In this document: one piece after another, positions 1 to 11,890 of the stretch | Position numbering within the stretch: the stretch's first letter is position 1 | How the letters are laid out: each line of letters starts with the position of its first letter | Source: Euclidia mi | Lineage: Eukaryota > Arthropoda > Insecta > Lepidoptera > Erebidae | Direction: 5' to 3' | DNA: 64,000 nucleotides | Assembly (NCBI GenBank): GCA_944739405.2 | Contig: OX123196.2 | Coordinates: 51,064,196-51,128,195, forward strand | Program-made: the position numbers and the translations under genes | Notes under the pieces: model-generated | The model's database searches: none | Told to the model about the DNA's origin: nothing | The model's input: only the letters and a program-made list of their open reading frames with translations

Positions 1-899
1 TCCGAAAAGGGGCGATTTTTTTTCATCGTCTATCGGCCGGACCTCAAAAGGACAACAAACTGACAAATTGCACCAACAAACAATGTTAAAAGTAAAAAAA
101 AGCCTTCCCCGAAAATGAATTAGTGGCGCGAACAAAGAAAAAGGTTTACGTAAGTGAGGTGATTGTCAGGACGAACTCTTTTGTAAGTTGAAACTACAAT
201 AAGCATAATGATAAAGGGTTCATTATTACCCATTGTCCAGAATGCTACTTTAAAATATTTGACTTGACATTGAAACTACAATTTATAAAGAAAGCAGTTT
301 AACAATTGCATGTGTAAGCCAGTATGAATACAGGGAACTAGAGAAGACGTTAGTTATTTCTTTTTGTACGATTTGTTGAGCTTTACAAGGTTATTGTATA
401 AGTGAAACAATCGAGGATGAATAATTACGTATCCGAGTCATCAAAATCCTTTTAACCATTTCAATCTTCTTATCAACGAGGACTAAGTCAAATGTCAGTC
501 GTCAAGCAAAATCTTCGAAAATAAATTAGTTAATGTGCATAAAGTGGTCGTGCTCGTGACTGGGCCGCCATTGAACCCGGAGCCGAGACCAACACACAAT
601 TTTTATCTCCGTGTCAATTCGCTTTTGTAAAATATTGATACTGATAAGCCAATAACCAAGAATTTCCTGTTTGATACGCCAAAGAGATATGCTATTTCAT
701 TAGTATAATAGAAACTAAGCCGAAGTTAGTTTTGCTACCGAACCAAGTCAAACATTTTTTACCAGTAGCGGTAACGTCTTGAAATTGATTACCCACTTTA
801 AAAAAATCAATCGAACGTTGTAATTGCTTTCTATCTTCTCAGAAATTCAATTTGTCAATTAAGACATTAAAAATGAGTGTTGTTATAGTCGAAAGACCG
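1..899. other. Non-coding, no feature recognised
   Basis: AT-rich sequence with stops in all frames. I see no repeat family, RNA gene or coding exon here. Confidence 0.6.
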
Positions 900-1270
900 G
901 CTCGGTCGTGATCATTGAAATCACGTTTGTTATTAATTGAATATTGCAAATAATCAATCGGCACCCACGAGCAATTACACTCGCGACGTTGGATACCGTC
1001 GGCCGCCGCGGGATGATATTATCGACGGGTATTAATTTATTGGCGAAATCGAATAGGGCTAATTTAGAATAGGAAAGGTGGGGAAATAAGTTGATAGCAG
1101 GCGGAGTTGAGTGGTGTGCTCGATGTGTAGGCTATTGGCCGGCGTACTGCAGGGGCGGGGTCTGGGCCCCATGTTTTATTTGAATTATGGATGAGGCATG
1201 CTGCGTTCGTTTCTTCAAACCAGTTGTGAGTGCCGCAGCCTCGCGCCCGCTCGCCTCTCCCCTTCTAATT
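900..1270. promoter_or_regulatory. GC-richer island, candidate regulatory element
   Basis: Against AT-rich flanks this stretch has several CG-rich blocks (around 980-1030, 1125-1170 and 1225-1260) and ends next to a TAATTAATTGATG homeodomain-type cluster at about 1266-1275. There is no open frame of note. Base composition and motif content suggest a conserved regulatory element, but conservation cannot be judged from one sequence. Confidence 0.25.
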
Positions 1271-2727
1271 AATTGATGTTTTCATTTAATTGCTTGTTCT
1301 TTAATTACTCGGTCATATCTGAAATTGAGTGTTTAACTTTATTAGATTTAGTGTTACAGTACTTCATCCGTCGGGAGATCATCGTCGGACGTCTGACAGT
1401 GAGTGCGAATCTTATTAACATTCTTCGCCGTTTTATCTTCACGATAAAATCACTACCTGGTTTTTATTGTTTATTACCTATTGGTATAATGCAATTAACA
1501 TTTTGATTGACAAACGTTGTGCGAAAACAATTTTATTTTGATATGCGATTATTGCTTTATGTTATATCATATTATTTTGAACGTAGATGTCGTTAATAAT
1601 ATTTGTCGGTGATGTAATTAATGTTATTAATTGGAATATATTGTTATTTTTGTAATTAATGGAATTAAAGAATACCTTAAAACATTTTCTAGATAGAAAA
1701 TCAACGTAAAGTTAGATTTATTGGGTGTTCGCTTATGAAGTTTGCGAGCCGTCGGATGTATTTCCAATTATTGTTGCCAAATGAAGTATAATAAATACCT
1801 ATTAATGCATATAATTATATTTTCCATACTATTTTTTATAATTATGATATACATATGTTTCTATAATATTACATTTATATTCGTATATCTATTTGTATAA
1901 AGTATGTCACGCTGTTTGCTTCGATACAAATATATTATTCTGTTAAATAAATTATGTTTAATTAAGTGGTTTACCGTGATTATATTTTCAAATGGCTAAA
2001 GTTTGATCGACACCATATTATAATATTCATTATAAATTCTGATCGTATAATTAATTATTGATTCAATAACTGTTTTATGAGCGAGTCAGGAATATTTAAA
2101 ATTTGCATCAATTATGAACTATGTATAGAAAACAACACTTTCTGATATCAAAACATAAAATACTAGTTTCTCCTCGTGGTTCCGCCTGTGTGATTAATAT
2201 AATAATAAAATGTCTTCATAAATCATTTATTAGACTTACCTATAATTATAATGCTATTGTGAAATGCGTAATATTTTCGCCTAAAATTACATTCGAGTTG
2301 AAAGATGTCTAAACATTCATATGTTCTAAACGTATAAGGTTTTTTCAAAGCCTAACTCAATAACATCCTTCGCTGTATAAGTATAAAGTATTTATATTAG
2401 ACGTGGAAGCTCCCTCCATACAAAATACATTTGCGGCAGTATTGGCTTCAAACACGGCGTTACTGCGTATATGCTCCCTTTTATGGTTCATTTATTGTTA
2501 TTTCGGGCACAAGCTAGTAATTTTCTCGCAAGGTAGCTTCACAAACGAGCGATATCACAGCAAAAGGTATAGGTACTTATTCAGATGTATAAGCTGTTGT
2601 ACTGCAAAGTTTTATCAAAATGTTGTAACTTAACCAGTTTTTGTGTGAAAGAGGTACAAAGATCCACCCGTCGTCATTAACTTTCGCTTTTATTTTAGTT
2701 GTAGGAAGGAACTACAGTTCTTCAGAC
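1271..2727. other. Non-coding, AT-rich, nothing recognised
   Basis: Strongly AT-rich with many TAATTA-like strings expected from composition. Short open frames (for example 1273-1506 and 2403-2633) have no recognisable protein content. Confidence 0.6.
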
Positions 2728-2969
2728 GACGGGTTGGCGCAGCGGGAGTGTAAGCGACTGCTACGCCGAAGGTCGCGGGTTCGATTCCCGCTCAAGTCAA
2801 ACATTTGTGTGCATAAACATGGATGTTTGTCTTGGTCTGGGTATTTCTTTGTATAATATTTATGTATTTACAAAAAAAAACGTATATATGTATGTTTATC
2901 CATTATCTAGTACCCATAACACAAGCTGTGCTTAGCTTGGGACTAGATGGTGATGTGTGTATGTGTTAG
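2728..2969 (+). mobile_element. tRNA-derived SINE (type D in this window)
   Basis: The 5' head is tRNA-like, with box A (ttggcgcagcgg, about 2734-2745) and box B (ggttcgattcc, about 2778-2788). A body follows with an A-rich run at 2873-2880 and a conserved segment ending in tgatgtgtgtatgtgtt. It is a nearly complete copy. A second, partial copy of the same family lies at 55225-55328 on the other strand. Confidence 0.8.
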
Positions 2970-2985
2970 AATATTATTATTAGAA

Positions 2986-3041
2986 TATATAGTACTATAA
3001 TGGTCTTATATCTTAACATAAGACCATTATAGTACTATATA
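2986..3041. repeat. Perfect hairpin, 24-bp arms, 8-nt loop
   Basis: 2986-3009 is the exact reverse complement of 3018-3041. The loop is 3010-3017 (atcttaac). It starts shortly after the type D SINE but is not part of it. Confidence 0.95.
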
Positions 3042-3481
3042 CAGGGTAGAACTAGGTACATTTAAGAATTTCAACAAAAAATGTATGCTTATGTGATTTT
3101 TTTATATGCCGTCGATTGCTTTATTTTACACAAGTGGTTTGTTTATTTTAAACCTGGGATCCATGGACCAAGAAGGGAACAGGTATAGATATGTTATAAA
3201 CAGCGCTCGAGAACAATAAAAGACAACAATTTTGTTTGCAACTTATGATGTCTCACTTGGTTCTACATATACCTATTAATATATCTACCTAATAAAATAT
3301 AAAGCCTTACTGGAGTTTGTAAGGGGTCCGTATACCTTATGGCCTACATTTCAGAAATGGTCCATGATAACAAATTTCCTTACTTTGCAGGCACCATGGT
3401 CACGTGAAGACTGACAGTAGGTATATAATAATTAAATTATATTATACTTACCTATAATAATAGGACCACATCTATTTTTAT

Positions 3482-3721
3482 TTATAGACTCACGCCTGTA
3501 TCCCCGAAGGAGTAGACAGAGGCGTAATATTACACCCACATTTCGCCATGAATTTTTTGGTCCCACGTCATAGGGGGCGAAGCCGTTACCTGGCACATCA
3601 CCAGACTCCGTGCTGCTACTGAGAATGCGGAAAAACCCAGTAACACTTACCTGACACGGGAATCGAACCCGGGACCTCCGATCAGCAGTCGCATACGCTA
3701 TCCACTGTACCACGGAGGCAC
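3482..3721 (-). mobile_element. tRNA-derived SINE (type A), complete
   Basis: Read on the minus strand, the head starts with tgcctccgtggtacagtgg (box A) and has box B gggttcgattcc near 3661-3672. A body with the characteristic GGGCGAAGCC/TATTGCC-type region follows. The tail is tccttcggggatacaggcg-like and ends in tgagtctataaa. Other type A copies are at 21707, 27844 and 53453. Confidence 0.9.
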
Positions 3722-4043
3722 TCATAATACCCACATCTATGTTTAAATTTGATAAAAGTCAACAAGAACCTATCGAATATTGCAATTTATATATTGTAGC
3801 ACTCTGACAATTTCATTATTTGACGTAGTGCTTTAAATTTTGCTTATGACTTATGTAGGTAAACATAGTAAATCATTCATTGAAATTATCTATGAAATAA
3901 AGCCAAATATATGGTTAAATTATACCGACATGTTGATTATTATTAGGTAATGTTGAGCAGTGTGCCACTTCTTTGGGTAGGTATTGGTGGTATATAGGTA
4001 CTACTGGTTCGCCGCGGTTTTATTTTTTCTAATGTTTTATTCC

Positions 4044-4118
4044 CTTATAGGAGAGTGAGATATGATAAAAGAGGGCTTAGGCCTCCAGCACTGTCATCAA
4101 ACGAAAGGCAATAAAAAC
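4044..4118 (-). mobile_element. Fragment of poly-A-tailed lepidopteran SINE (type E)
   Basis: The segment around ggcctccagcactgtcatca matches, in degenerate form, the equivalent part of the fuller copy at 46303-46604 (ggcctccggcactctcactca). It is short and diverged. Confidence 0.4.
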
Positions 4119-4340
4119 AATATAGTTCATTTACATGATCTAAAAGCAGCCAATAGTCATATTTAGACTGTATAATTACTCCAATAAATGGTTGTTCTAA
4201 TACTGCAACTGATTTAGTACTCTTAACAATAGAAGATTTAACATATTTTTTATGAATATACTCCTGCAACCAAATTACCTATTTTAAAGATGCACTTTTT
4301 GGATGTTTAAAATATTTCTTGATTTTGTAGATATTTTCCT

Positions 4341-4470
4341 ATTAGAATCATTACACCTAACTTATTAGAATCATTACACCTAACTTACTAGAATCATTAC
4401 ACCTAACTTATTAGAATCATTACACCTAACTTACGAGAATCATTACACCTAACTTATTAGAATCATTACA
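4341..4470. repeat. Tandem minisatellite, 23-bp unit, about 5.7 copies
   Basis: The unit is attagaatcattacacctaa plus ctt. Units start at 4341, 4364, 4387, 4410, 4433 and 4456 (partial). Copies 3 and 5 each differ at two bases or fewer (actag, acgag in place of attag). It is a young array likely to vary in length between individuals. Confidence 0.97.
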
Positions 4471-4687
4471 GTTGTAACATTTATTAATAGGTATCAGATA
4501 TAGCATGTCTTTGATTATTTATTTAATCCCAATTTCTATGTAGGTACCAATAAAATTAGGACCTCCAGGGTTGACCTAGCTGTTTAACTTACAGATTTAT
4601 CAATCGAAATATATCCAACCATCAATTAAGGTTTTTAAAATCTCTTAGAAAGTACAAAATTCTTAGTTCTTATTAGTTTTTAATAAA

Positions 4688-5592
4688 TACTAGACGTCGC
4701 CAGCGGCTTCGCCCGCGTCAATTATACATATCGACGGTTGAAAGGCTAATTGATCTATGCGACATTTAGTGAAACTTGCAGGAGGATGGATTAAACTTTT
4801 TTATTTGGAAAAAAAAACATAAATAAAAACTATTTGATAGACTTATATTTATTTTATACAGTATATCCCTAAGCGCCATGTCAAGTGACAGTTGAAGAAG
4901 CACAACGATTGTAAGCAACATCATGGTGTTACGCCAGAGTGAAGTAGTTTGATCCAGATGCGCACTAGAGGGACTGCAAGATGAAACAACCCCCCCCCCC
5001 CCCCCGAGACTCCTTACTAGTTTATGCGTAGATATAGAAGCTTCGGCCATCATTCAGCTAAATCCATGCGATTTTAATGTAGTTGAATGCAAAATGGGCC
5101 AAACGACACAGCTTATTGTTTTGGTTTAATGCAAAATAGGCCAAACGACAAAACCACAACTACGGCGAAAAAGCCAAATGCCTTAATCGACACTCGTTCT
5201 AAAAGTCCGAAAAATCAAAATAATAAGGCCTAATTCACCGAGTCCTCAAATTTGTCTAATTTTGTGTCGTATAGGTAGATCAATGAGCTTAGAAATGAAG
5301 TCTGTTTTGCTGTAGGTGCTAAGCGCCATAAAAGTAGTCAAAAAAAAATTGAAACCTGCCTCAAACGACAGAGAAAAATTTGGTGATTCCGAATATGTAT
5401 ATAACTCCATATCGCAAAAAATGTCGCTTGTACTAATTAACCTTTTTATTAATTAACCGTCGATATAAACCTTCCTCTTGAATCAATCTATCTATTAAAG
5501 AAAACCGCATTAAAATCCGTTGCATAGTTTTTAAGATTTATGCATACATAGGGACAGACAGACAGAAGACAGACTTTGTTTTATACTATGTA
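4688..5592. mobile_element. Split interspersed repeat (ACTAGCTG...-type) with an inserted middle
   Basis: The left end (about 4688-4740) has the ctagacgtcgccagcggctt / cgcccgcgt start typical of a common lepidopteran repeat. Its usual far end is at about 5455-5592 (cttcctcttgaatcaatcta, then aaaaccgcattaaaatccgt, and cagacagac, ending ttttatactatgta). Between them lies about 0.7 kb with a poly-C run and repeated ccaaacgac motifs that is not part of the repeat as I know it. This looks like an insertion into the repeat, or a replaced middle. Confidence 0.55.
4990..5005. repeat. Poly-C run of 16
   Basis: Sixteen consecutive C in an AT-rich region. It is a homopolymer prone to length error in sequencing, with G-quadruplex potential on the minus strand. 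Confidence 0.95.
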
Positions 5593-7043
5593 CTGATTAT
5601 ATATCTAGTTAACAACTTGTATTTTCGCCTAATACTCCACACGAAGGGCACAAATATGTACCTATTTAAATAGCCTCGCCATGCCTTTGCGACAAGTGTC
5701 GTTCTGTTTCGACAACCTGCTAAAATTAAAATATTGCATGATATTTAGGATCAATTGACATTTTGACAATCATCAAAATTGAAAACACCATGTACTTTAA
5801 ATCAGTTGTTTCAATATTCGTTATGCCTCAACAACACAGGAATAATAATGGCTTACCGCGTTCGTCTTCAGACATAAAATTAATAATAACACCAAAAAAA
5901 ACAGATCGGTCAATCGGCCGATGCTTTTTCTAGCCTCGTATAATTCGCCAATATCGCGAGATAGCGAAAACAATTAAGATATAATAAATGTCACAATAAA
6001 ATGCTACATTCCGGCCTCACATTTTAAGCATTATCTGTATATAGAACTTTCATACTTATAACAAAAGTAATAGGGGTCATAATGCTGTGTATATTCTAGG
6101 ACCACATGTGGAGAGATATCTCTTAACTACTTAAAAAAACATGTATATGAGACGCTAAATGAAAAGGTACAAGTAATACCGTTATGGTATGATAATGATC
6201 CTACATTATAGACACACGTAGGCACACGCCTCAAATTGTTAATTATTACTTATTCTAATTGCTAAGGATAAGCTGATTCTAATGGCGAAGGAAGATATGT
6301 TTGAGTGAGTTATGTAATGATTTTGAAATATGCGAGAATTTTTGCTTTGAAGAATATCTACGTTAAATTGGCGAAGTGTCACAATTTCTTGGCAAAGCAT
6401 TGTGACCATGTCTTGGAAGAACTGTCCAGCTGATCTGTGCTAATATAAACAATGCCTTTGGTCATTATTTCACAACTTCGCTCTTCACTGCATATGCGGA
6501 TAAGTGACCACAGCAAACCAATTATGTTCCTTTCAGAGCTGTATAAAATCCATGCCTATAAGAGCCGTGATGTCCAGTAGGCACAGACATTTCATTCGGA
6601 ATGAGAGTCAATACTGGCAGCAAAGAAAACAGAAAATTAGAATGATGGCCGGAATCGACGCCGTTCTTTAAGTGGCGGACCAATTCACTTTCATTTCACA
6701 AGTTCTATTTTCTAAAAGATTGGGGTTTTATGATTTAATTTTTTTTATAGTGATATGTCATCCTAGTGTTAAGATCGATTGTGTTTTATAGTGCAAAAAG
6801 ATTTATAAACAAAAGAGTGTTGGTAGGGCGCCGGGACTTCACAATTTTTCACAAAGAAGCGTATTCTTGGACCGTGGCACGCTTTATACAAATTGTCCTA
6901 CCCGTCATTAGCGACAGCCCTTATATTTCATGTGCAAATGTGTCTTGTGAACACATATGCTTGCACGGTATCATTTGATGAACAAATTGCATAAATCAAA
7001 CTGTTAGCACCTTTTACTCATGCAAGCTTACTTACTATACATA

Positions 7044-7071
7044 AAAGTTAATTTATTAAAGTTAATTTATT
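7044..7071. repeat. 14-bp perfect tandem duplication
   Basis: aaagttaatttatt occurs twice head to tail (7044-7057 and 7058-7071). Confidence 0.9.
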
Positions 7072-7543
7072 CTATTTAGATATGAAAGATAACAGTTTTC
7101 AATTAATTCGGTACACTAATATGGTTGGTGTACTAATTTATTATTGGAAATGTTCTAATGGAATTGCAGTCGCCCTAGTTGGTGGTATGAAATATGAGGT
7201 TGGTTTTTTGTTGGATATTGTGTTATCAATCGAACCCTGAGCCCATAGCCTAGAGCCTTCTTGTGAGTTTTTTTAAGTCCCGTGAATAAGCAGCTGGTAC
7301 CTAACATATGTTTTTCAACAGTGTTTCTTTAAATACCGTTATTTATTTCACCATATTTGGGTTGTTACAAAGTCCCTGTTCATTTCAACTGATGAAAACA
7401 GCAACGAAACTTGCTTTAAATGCTGGTACCTACTTCACTTTTTGCTACAATGTACTAAATTAACGCATTCACGGCACACTAAACTGTTAAATATTTTTAA
7501 AGATTGTTTTTAAACAATTTTATACATTTAGTGTCTGTTAAAG

Positions 7544-7595
7544 AAATAAGTAGGAACTGGTATACACACTGGTGTATACCAGTTCCTACTTATTT
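7544..7595. repeat. Perfect hairpin, 24-bp arms, 4-nt loop
   Basis: 7544-7567 is the exact reverse complement of 7572-7595; the loop is actg. The arms include agtaggaactggtatacac. No matching copy was noticed elsewhere in the window. Confidence 0.96.
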
Positions 7596-8704
7596 TTCGT
7601 TTCACTTCATTCACATTGTAGCAAAGCCGATTTTCGCAATATGCAAATAAGCAGGTATAATTTATACGACTTCCATTGCAAGCGAATGTCACAGAATATG
7701 ACCTAACAAACATAACATCGCTTGAGCACAACTTCAATTAAAAAGCTACTGCCTAGCAACGCGCAACGGGAAAAGTTAATATTACGCAAACTTCTCAAGC
7801 CTGCTCCAATTTAACTGACATTCCAACTTCAGCAATACGTGATTCCAAACACAATTAAACTAACAACGTAAATACGTGATACAATGTTCAATAAAAAGCT
7901 ACAAACTAGTTGAAAAGGTTCACAAAAAGTAAGCATATTAGAATGGGGGCATTCTTCGCAACAATCGAAGGAGAAATTTAAACTTTGCTGCTTACATCGT
8001 GCCCTTAACGCATACCACAGCTAATAAATGTCTTGCTTACAAGCGTGCCAGCTTCGTGTCCTATTACAATTACATTTGCCGCGCTATCAAAGACAATAGA
8101 CTTTACAAAAACTTGACTGAAACGCTAAACGAACTTAAAAATGGTTTATAGGGATATGACAAGTTCACAAATGCAAGCTTTGGATTTTTTATAACTACAT
8201 AAACCTAGAACTAATTTAGAATACAGACTGATAAAAACAAAGAAAATGGATACAAAAATTATTTGATACACAACAATATCCGCAGACAAAAAATAGGTCA
8301 CACTAACAAAAAAATTGTTTCACTTATGTTTATTTGAATGTAATGCTTATTTTATTTTATTTAGAAATAAAGCACCGAAACAGTAAAAAAAACATAATGT
8401 AAGATTCGCAAATTCAAGTCAGAATTATCACACAGCCCGTCCCTAACAAGCCTAAAAAAGAAAACAAACATAAACAAGCCAAAACAAGCCACTCAAGTGA
8501 CTAATACACGGTAACCGAACAAATCATAACCCTAGAGCGTCCAATCGCCACGGCCACTTACGACCAGCCAGCACCAAAAAGGGATGCCAGACAGAAATAT
8601 GTGGCAGAGGAACGCAACCTACAGAGATAAACCTAAAATGAGGACATAACAAAAACTATACGAGCGAAATTAAAAGCATCGACGTACAAGCAACTAACAC
8701 ACGG

Positions 8705-8850
8705 TCTAACGTTTTATGATAAGAGTCGTTGATTTTTTGGAGTCCCGACGTAATTTGTCGAAGGCGCCTAAGATAAAGGCGGCAATTTGGTCGCGGAGGC
8801 CCCGAGTATGCCGCCGGAATGTCAACCGGGGTAGCGGTAGGGTTAACACG
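8705..8850. promoter_or_regulatory. GC-richer island, candidate regulatory element
   Basis: The segment starts with a Hox/Abd-B-like ttttatga string and is CG-rich through 8750-8850. It is open on both strands (8716-8901 + and 8656-8862 -) without recognisable protein features, as expected for GC-richer non-coding DNA. Confidence 0.25.
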
Positions 8851-9384
8851 CAACACAAACACGTTTTAGAAATGGAACGCTTAATTTATTTGTCTGTGTA
8901 AATTATGTTTCATAGAAGAACGGTTGATTTATTTTCTTTCGTTTTTTGAAATTGCTGCGGCCAGGTGTAAACGGTTTTGTAGAAGGGTAGTTGAGAGTTA
9001 AGTCTTGTTAATGCTAATCAGACTGAAAACAATAGTTGGCAGGATGCCTATGAGCTACCGGCTAAGGACGCATGATGTTATCCTCGCCAATTTACGATAT
9101 TATTATAAGTTGCGATTTTACACATTGTCTTTCTTCATTCGTTGCCAAAACTAACCTTTTTTTCTCATAATATAAACCTAAGTAACCTTAAAAGAAACCA
9201 ATCTCAGAAAACAAACAAAAAATATTTGACTCATCAAAAAAGGCTTCAAAACATGACTACTGGCAAGATCCTTCAAAATCTTTACTCGTACACACCAAAA
9301 ACACAGAAACAGCTAACTCTACAAAACAACCAAAATTCTAAACATAGACAATCACCAAACAAACTCCTTAAATCAGTTCGTAGC

Positions 9385-9545
9385 CACGTCTGTGGTCGCG
9401 TGTCCCCTCACTAATTATAAGTAATACTTATCGTACGGCGACTCGGCTCAAACCTTTTAGCGGGTGACGTTTTCAATAAATCTTGACGTATCTAACTGAC
9501 GCCAAGCGGCGAGCCGAATGGCTGACGACGCACCAATATTAATTG
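9385..9545. promoter_or_regulatory. GC-richer island with homeodomain and Runt-type motifs
   Basis: A Runt-like tgtggtcg at about 9390 is followed by ctaattataagtaatac and several CG dinucleotides (tacggcgactcgg, gccaagcggcgagcc). There is no repeat or convincing open frame. The regulatory role is inferred from composition only. Confidence 0.25.
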
Positions 9546-10735
9546 CGAATATATTAATATCACTGATAATAAAATGGTTTTGAATAATGGATAGATATTT
9601 GGCTTATATTAAGCAAATAGATAACCGTCACGAAATTAAATCCATTTGTGAAATTATACCTACTAATATTTTTTTATGTGACAATAATGGCAAACATCCT
9701 ATTTAATGGCAAGCATTAAGGTATTTAAGTGTATAGAATTTGCAAAAATAGGGTTGCCTCTAGCTCGTGGCGATCGTACTAGAAATAAGAAATTAGCAAA
9801 AGGAGGATGAGGAAATAATTTATTCTACCGATGATCCAAACAGAATATAACTAAATAGTCCTGTCGAAACATCAAGAGGAATTATTCGATATTTCATATT
9901 TTCGTTGAAATCCGAAAGCATGAATATTTATAAAATTGACTATTTTATTTACGAGCCATGGAATATATGCTACCTTTATCACGAAAAAGAAAACACGGAC
10001 AACTCACACAAAACCCAAACACAAAACTACTTTTTGCAAGTCACACATTTGCCGTCCCGTGCCATAACGATTACAAGGTTCGCGGAACAGAATGTTACAA
10101 ATACTATCAAGCCAATTTCGATAAGTTGACCTGTTATATTAAATCTTACCATAAAAAGATACACAGAAATCAAATTTATAAGCCGATGACTACGCACTGG
10201 TAGCTATTTAATCATGTATTCAGTTCAAGTGTTACGCATTCTGGAGTTATCAGCTAAATGAAGCTAAGCTATATTGGAAACTAATTATACATTCTTGTGG
10301 GAATCAATGCTTGACATAATTGAACAAGTTTGTTGATCATTTGAGTGCATGGATTGCGTAATGGGTTAAGGGGTCACAAGCTACGCAGCTGTCAACATTG
10401 AGAGTTCAAATTAAATTTTGTTTCAAGCAGCTGTTTGAGTTACCCGTGAAGGTAAAATGTCTAGATGTGCTCCCAATACATTTTTTTACATATTTCCTTC
10501 TACATGTTGTACAGTAAGCATGTTTATCTGATTGTTTACTTTTAATTTGTAAAAAAACTGCCGCCCACCTGTTTATCCGTAATATGCTGCTTATTACGCG
10601 TCTATTACTTCGTTCTCATCGCATACTTCATAACATATGTCTGCACATAAGTTATCCAACGATCATACAATAAGCGTATGGTTTGACTCTCATGATCATA
10701 CATTCCTTGAACAACCATTATTCCATCAGCAAAGT
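9546..10735. other. Non-coding, nothing recognised
   Basis: AT-rich sequence. Overlapping short frames at 9905-10203 are not protein-like. Confidence 0.55.
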
Positions 10736-10975
10736 ACATACATACATAACTTACGCCTGTTTCCCCGAAGGGGTAGGCAGAGGCATATTAAACGCCCACT
10801 TTTCGCCAGTGTTTTGATCCCACGTAATAGGTGGCGAGCCTATTGCCGCTTATCGGGATATTTTGTTTGCCAGAGCCTCGTCCGTTGATCGGCAGGTGCA
10901 CCACTTGCAGGTGAGGTTGGCTTGGGACCCTAAGTTCTTGGTGGGAACCCTATGCACCCACCATCAGCAAAGTGA
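10736..10975 (-). mobile_element. Chimeric SINE: shared LINE-type tail plus a distinct 5' region
   Basis: On the minus strand the 3' part (10736 to about 10855) has the same cgaaaagtgggcg / ctgcctaccccttcgggg / acaggcgtaagttatg tail as the type A and B SINEs. The 5' part (about 10858-10970) is instead near-identical to 62271-62386 (gccagagcctcgtccgttga, aggtgcaccacttgcaggtg). This is either another SINE family with a shared tail or a recombinant. Confidence 0.7.
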
Positions 10976-11639
10976 GAATTAAAAATCATTTAGTCAAGAC
11001 CATCACGGACAAATGTTATCGAAACTCGTTTTTACACCTTGTGGTTCATAAAAGCACAATATTTATTCATCGCAAAACGCGTAGGACACAGTCGAGTGGT
11101 CCTCGCCGCGTTTATACGCGAAGGGAACTAATAATATAACTCTCATATCTCACCGACAAGACTATTGCTAACAAAACACTTTCTGATTCGCGCATCCTTG
11201 ATTCTATTAATTGGTTTTCATATCGCTGTACGCAATGCTACCGTTTCGTCCGTCATATAATTCATTTCTTTGAAAGTCAGTTATATGTAGCTTACACAAT
11301 ATGATATCAACCGTTCACAGAAGGGCTCCACCGCATTTCAATAAGAAATTATCAAATTAGTTTCATCGGAAATAAAAAAAGCAACCGTGCGACCACAAAG
11401 GATGGCTGGCATTGTTCACAGATTTTAAAAATCATCCATAATTAAATGGAATTTGGTTTTTACGAGATCGAGCGTTTCGCCATGATATAAATTCCTGCAT
11501 CGAATATGCAGTTCATGCTTGAAAAAGGAGTAATTTGCCACCCTGCTGGAGTAAAGTCTCAGCTACATATCTGGAGGTTATATACGCAACAGATCAATAA
11601 TAATAATGTACTTAGGACCTTCTTTGAAATGTAAAAGAA

Positions 11640-11890
11640 CAGTATGAGGCCGGTCGCAGGGTGGGCAAAAAGTGGTCAAGTTGAAGTGAGTGATTCCGCG
11701 AAGAATCCAGGGAGTCCAGCTCTGGTTATAGCACACAAAATAACAGATTGTGGAGCATTCTTTATTAGGTACGGCAAACAGCGGGAACGCGGGTGGAACC
11801 ACCGCGGTGGTCTTCGTCATGCAAATGTTGCGCAGAGTGATAAAGCGACGGTATTATACGCTCGCGATAACAACACTTGCTCGTGAATTT
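11640..11890. promoter_or_regulatory. GC-richer island with POU octamer-like site
   Basis: It contains catgcaaatgt (POU-type octamer, about 11819), the palindromic ccaccgcggtgg, and agattgtgg. It is open on both strands over about 240 bp, with no recognisable protein. The long double-strand openness fits constrained GC-richer non-coding DNA better than a gene. Confidence 0.28.

Larger units (their letters stand above)
5593..8704. other. Non-coding, repeat-poor
   Basis: No mobile element or coding exon recognised. It contains a 14-bp perfect tandem duplication at 7044-7071 and a hairpin at 7544-7595. Short open frames are not protein-like. Confidence 0.55.

Noticed and set aside
2731..2800. 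tRNA gene
   Set aside because: Box A and B are present, but the sequence continues into a SINE body and repeats elsewhere, so it is a SINE head. The same holds for the other tRNA-like heads in the window.
2986..3041. microRNA precursor
   Set aside because: Stem of 24 bp with no mismatches and an 8-nt loop is too short and too perfect for a standard animal pre-miRNA; the same applies to the other hairpins.
4341..4470. CRISPR array
   Set aside because: Units are contiguous 23-bp tandem copies without spacers, in a eukaryotic genome.
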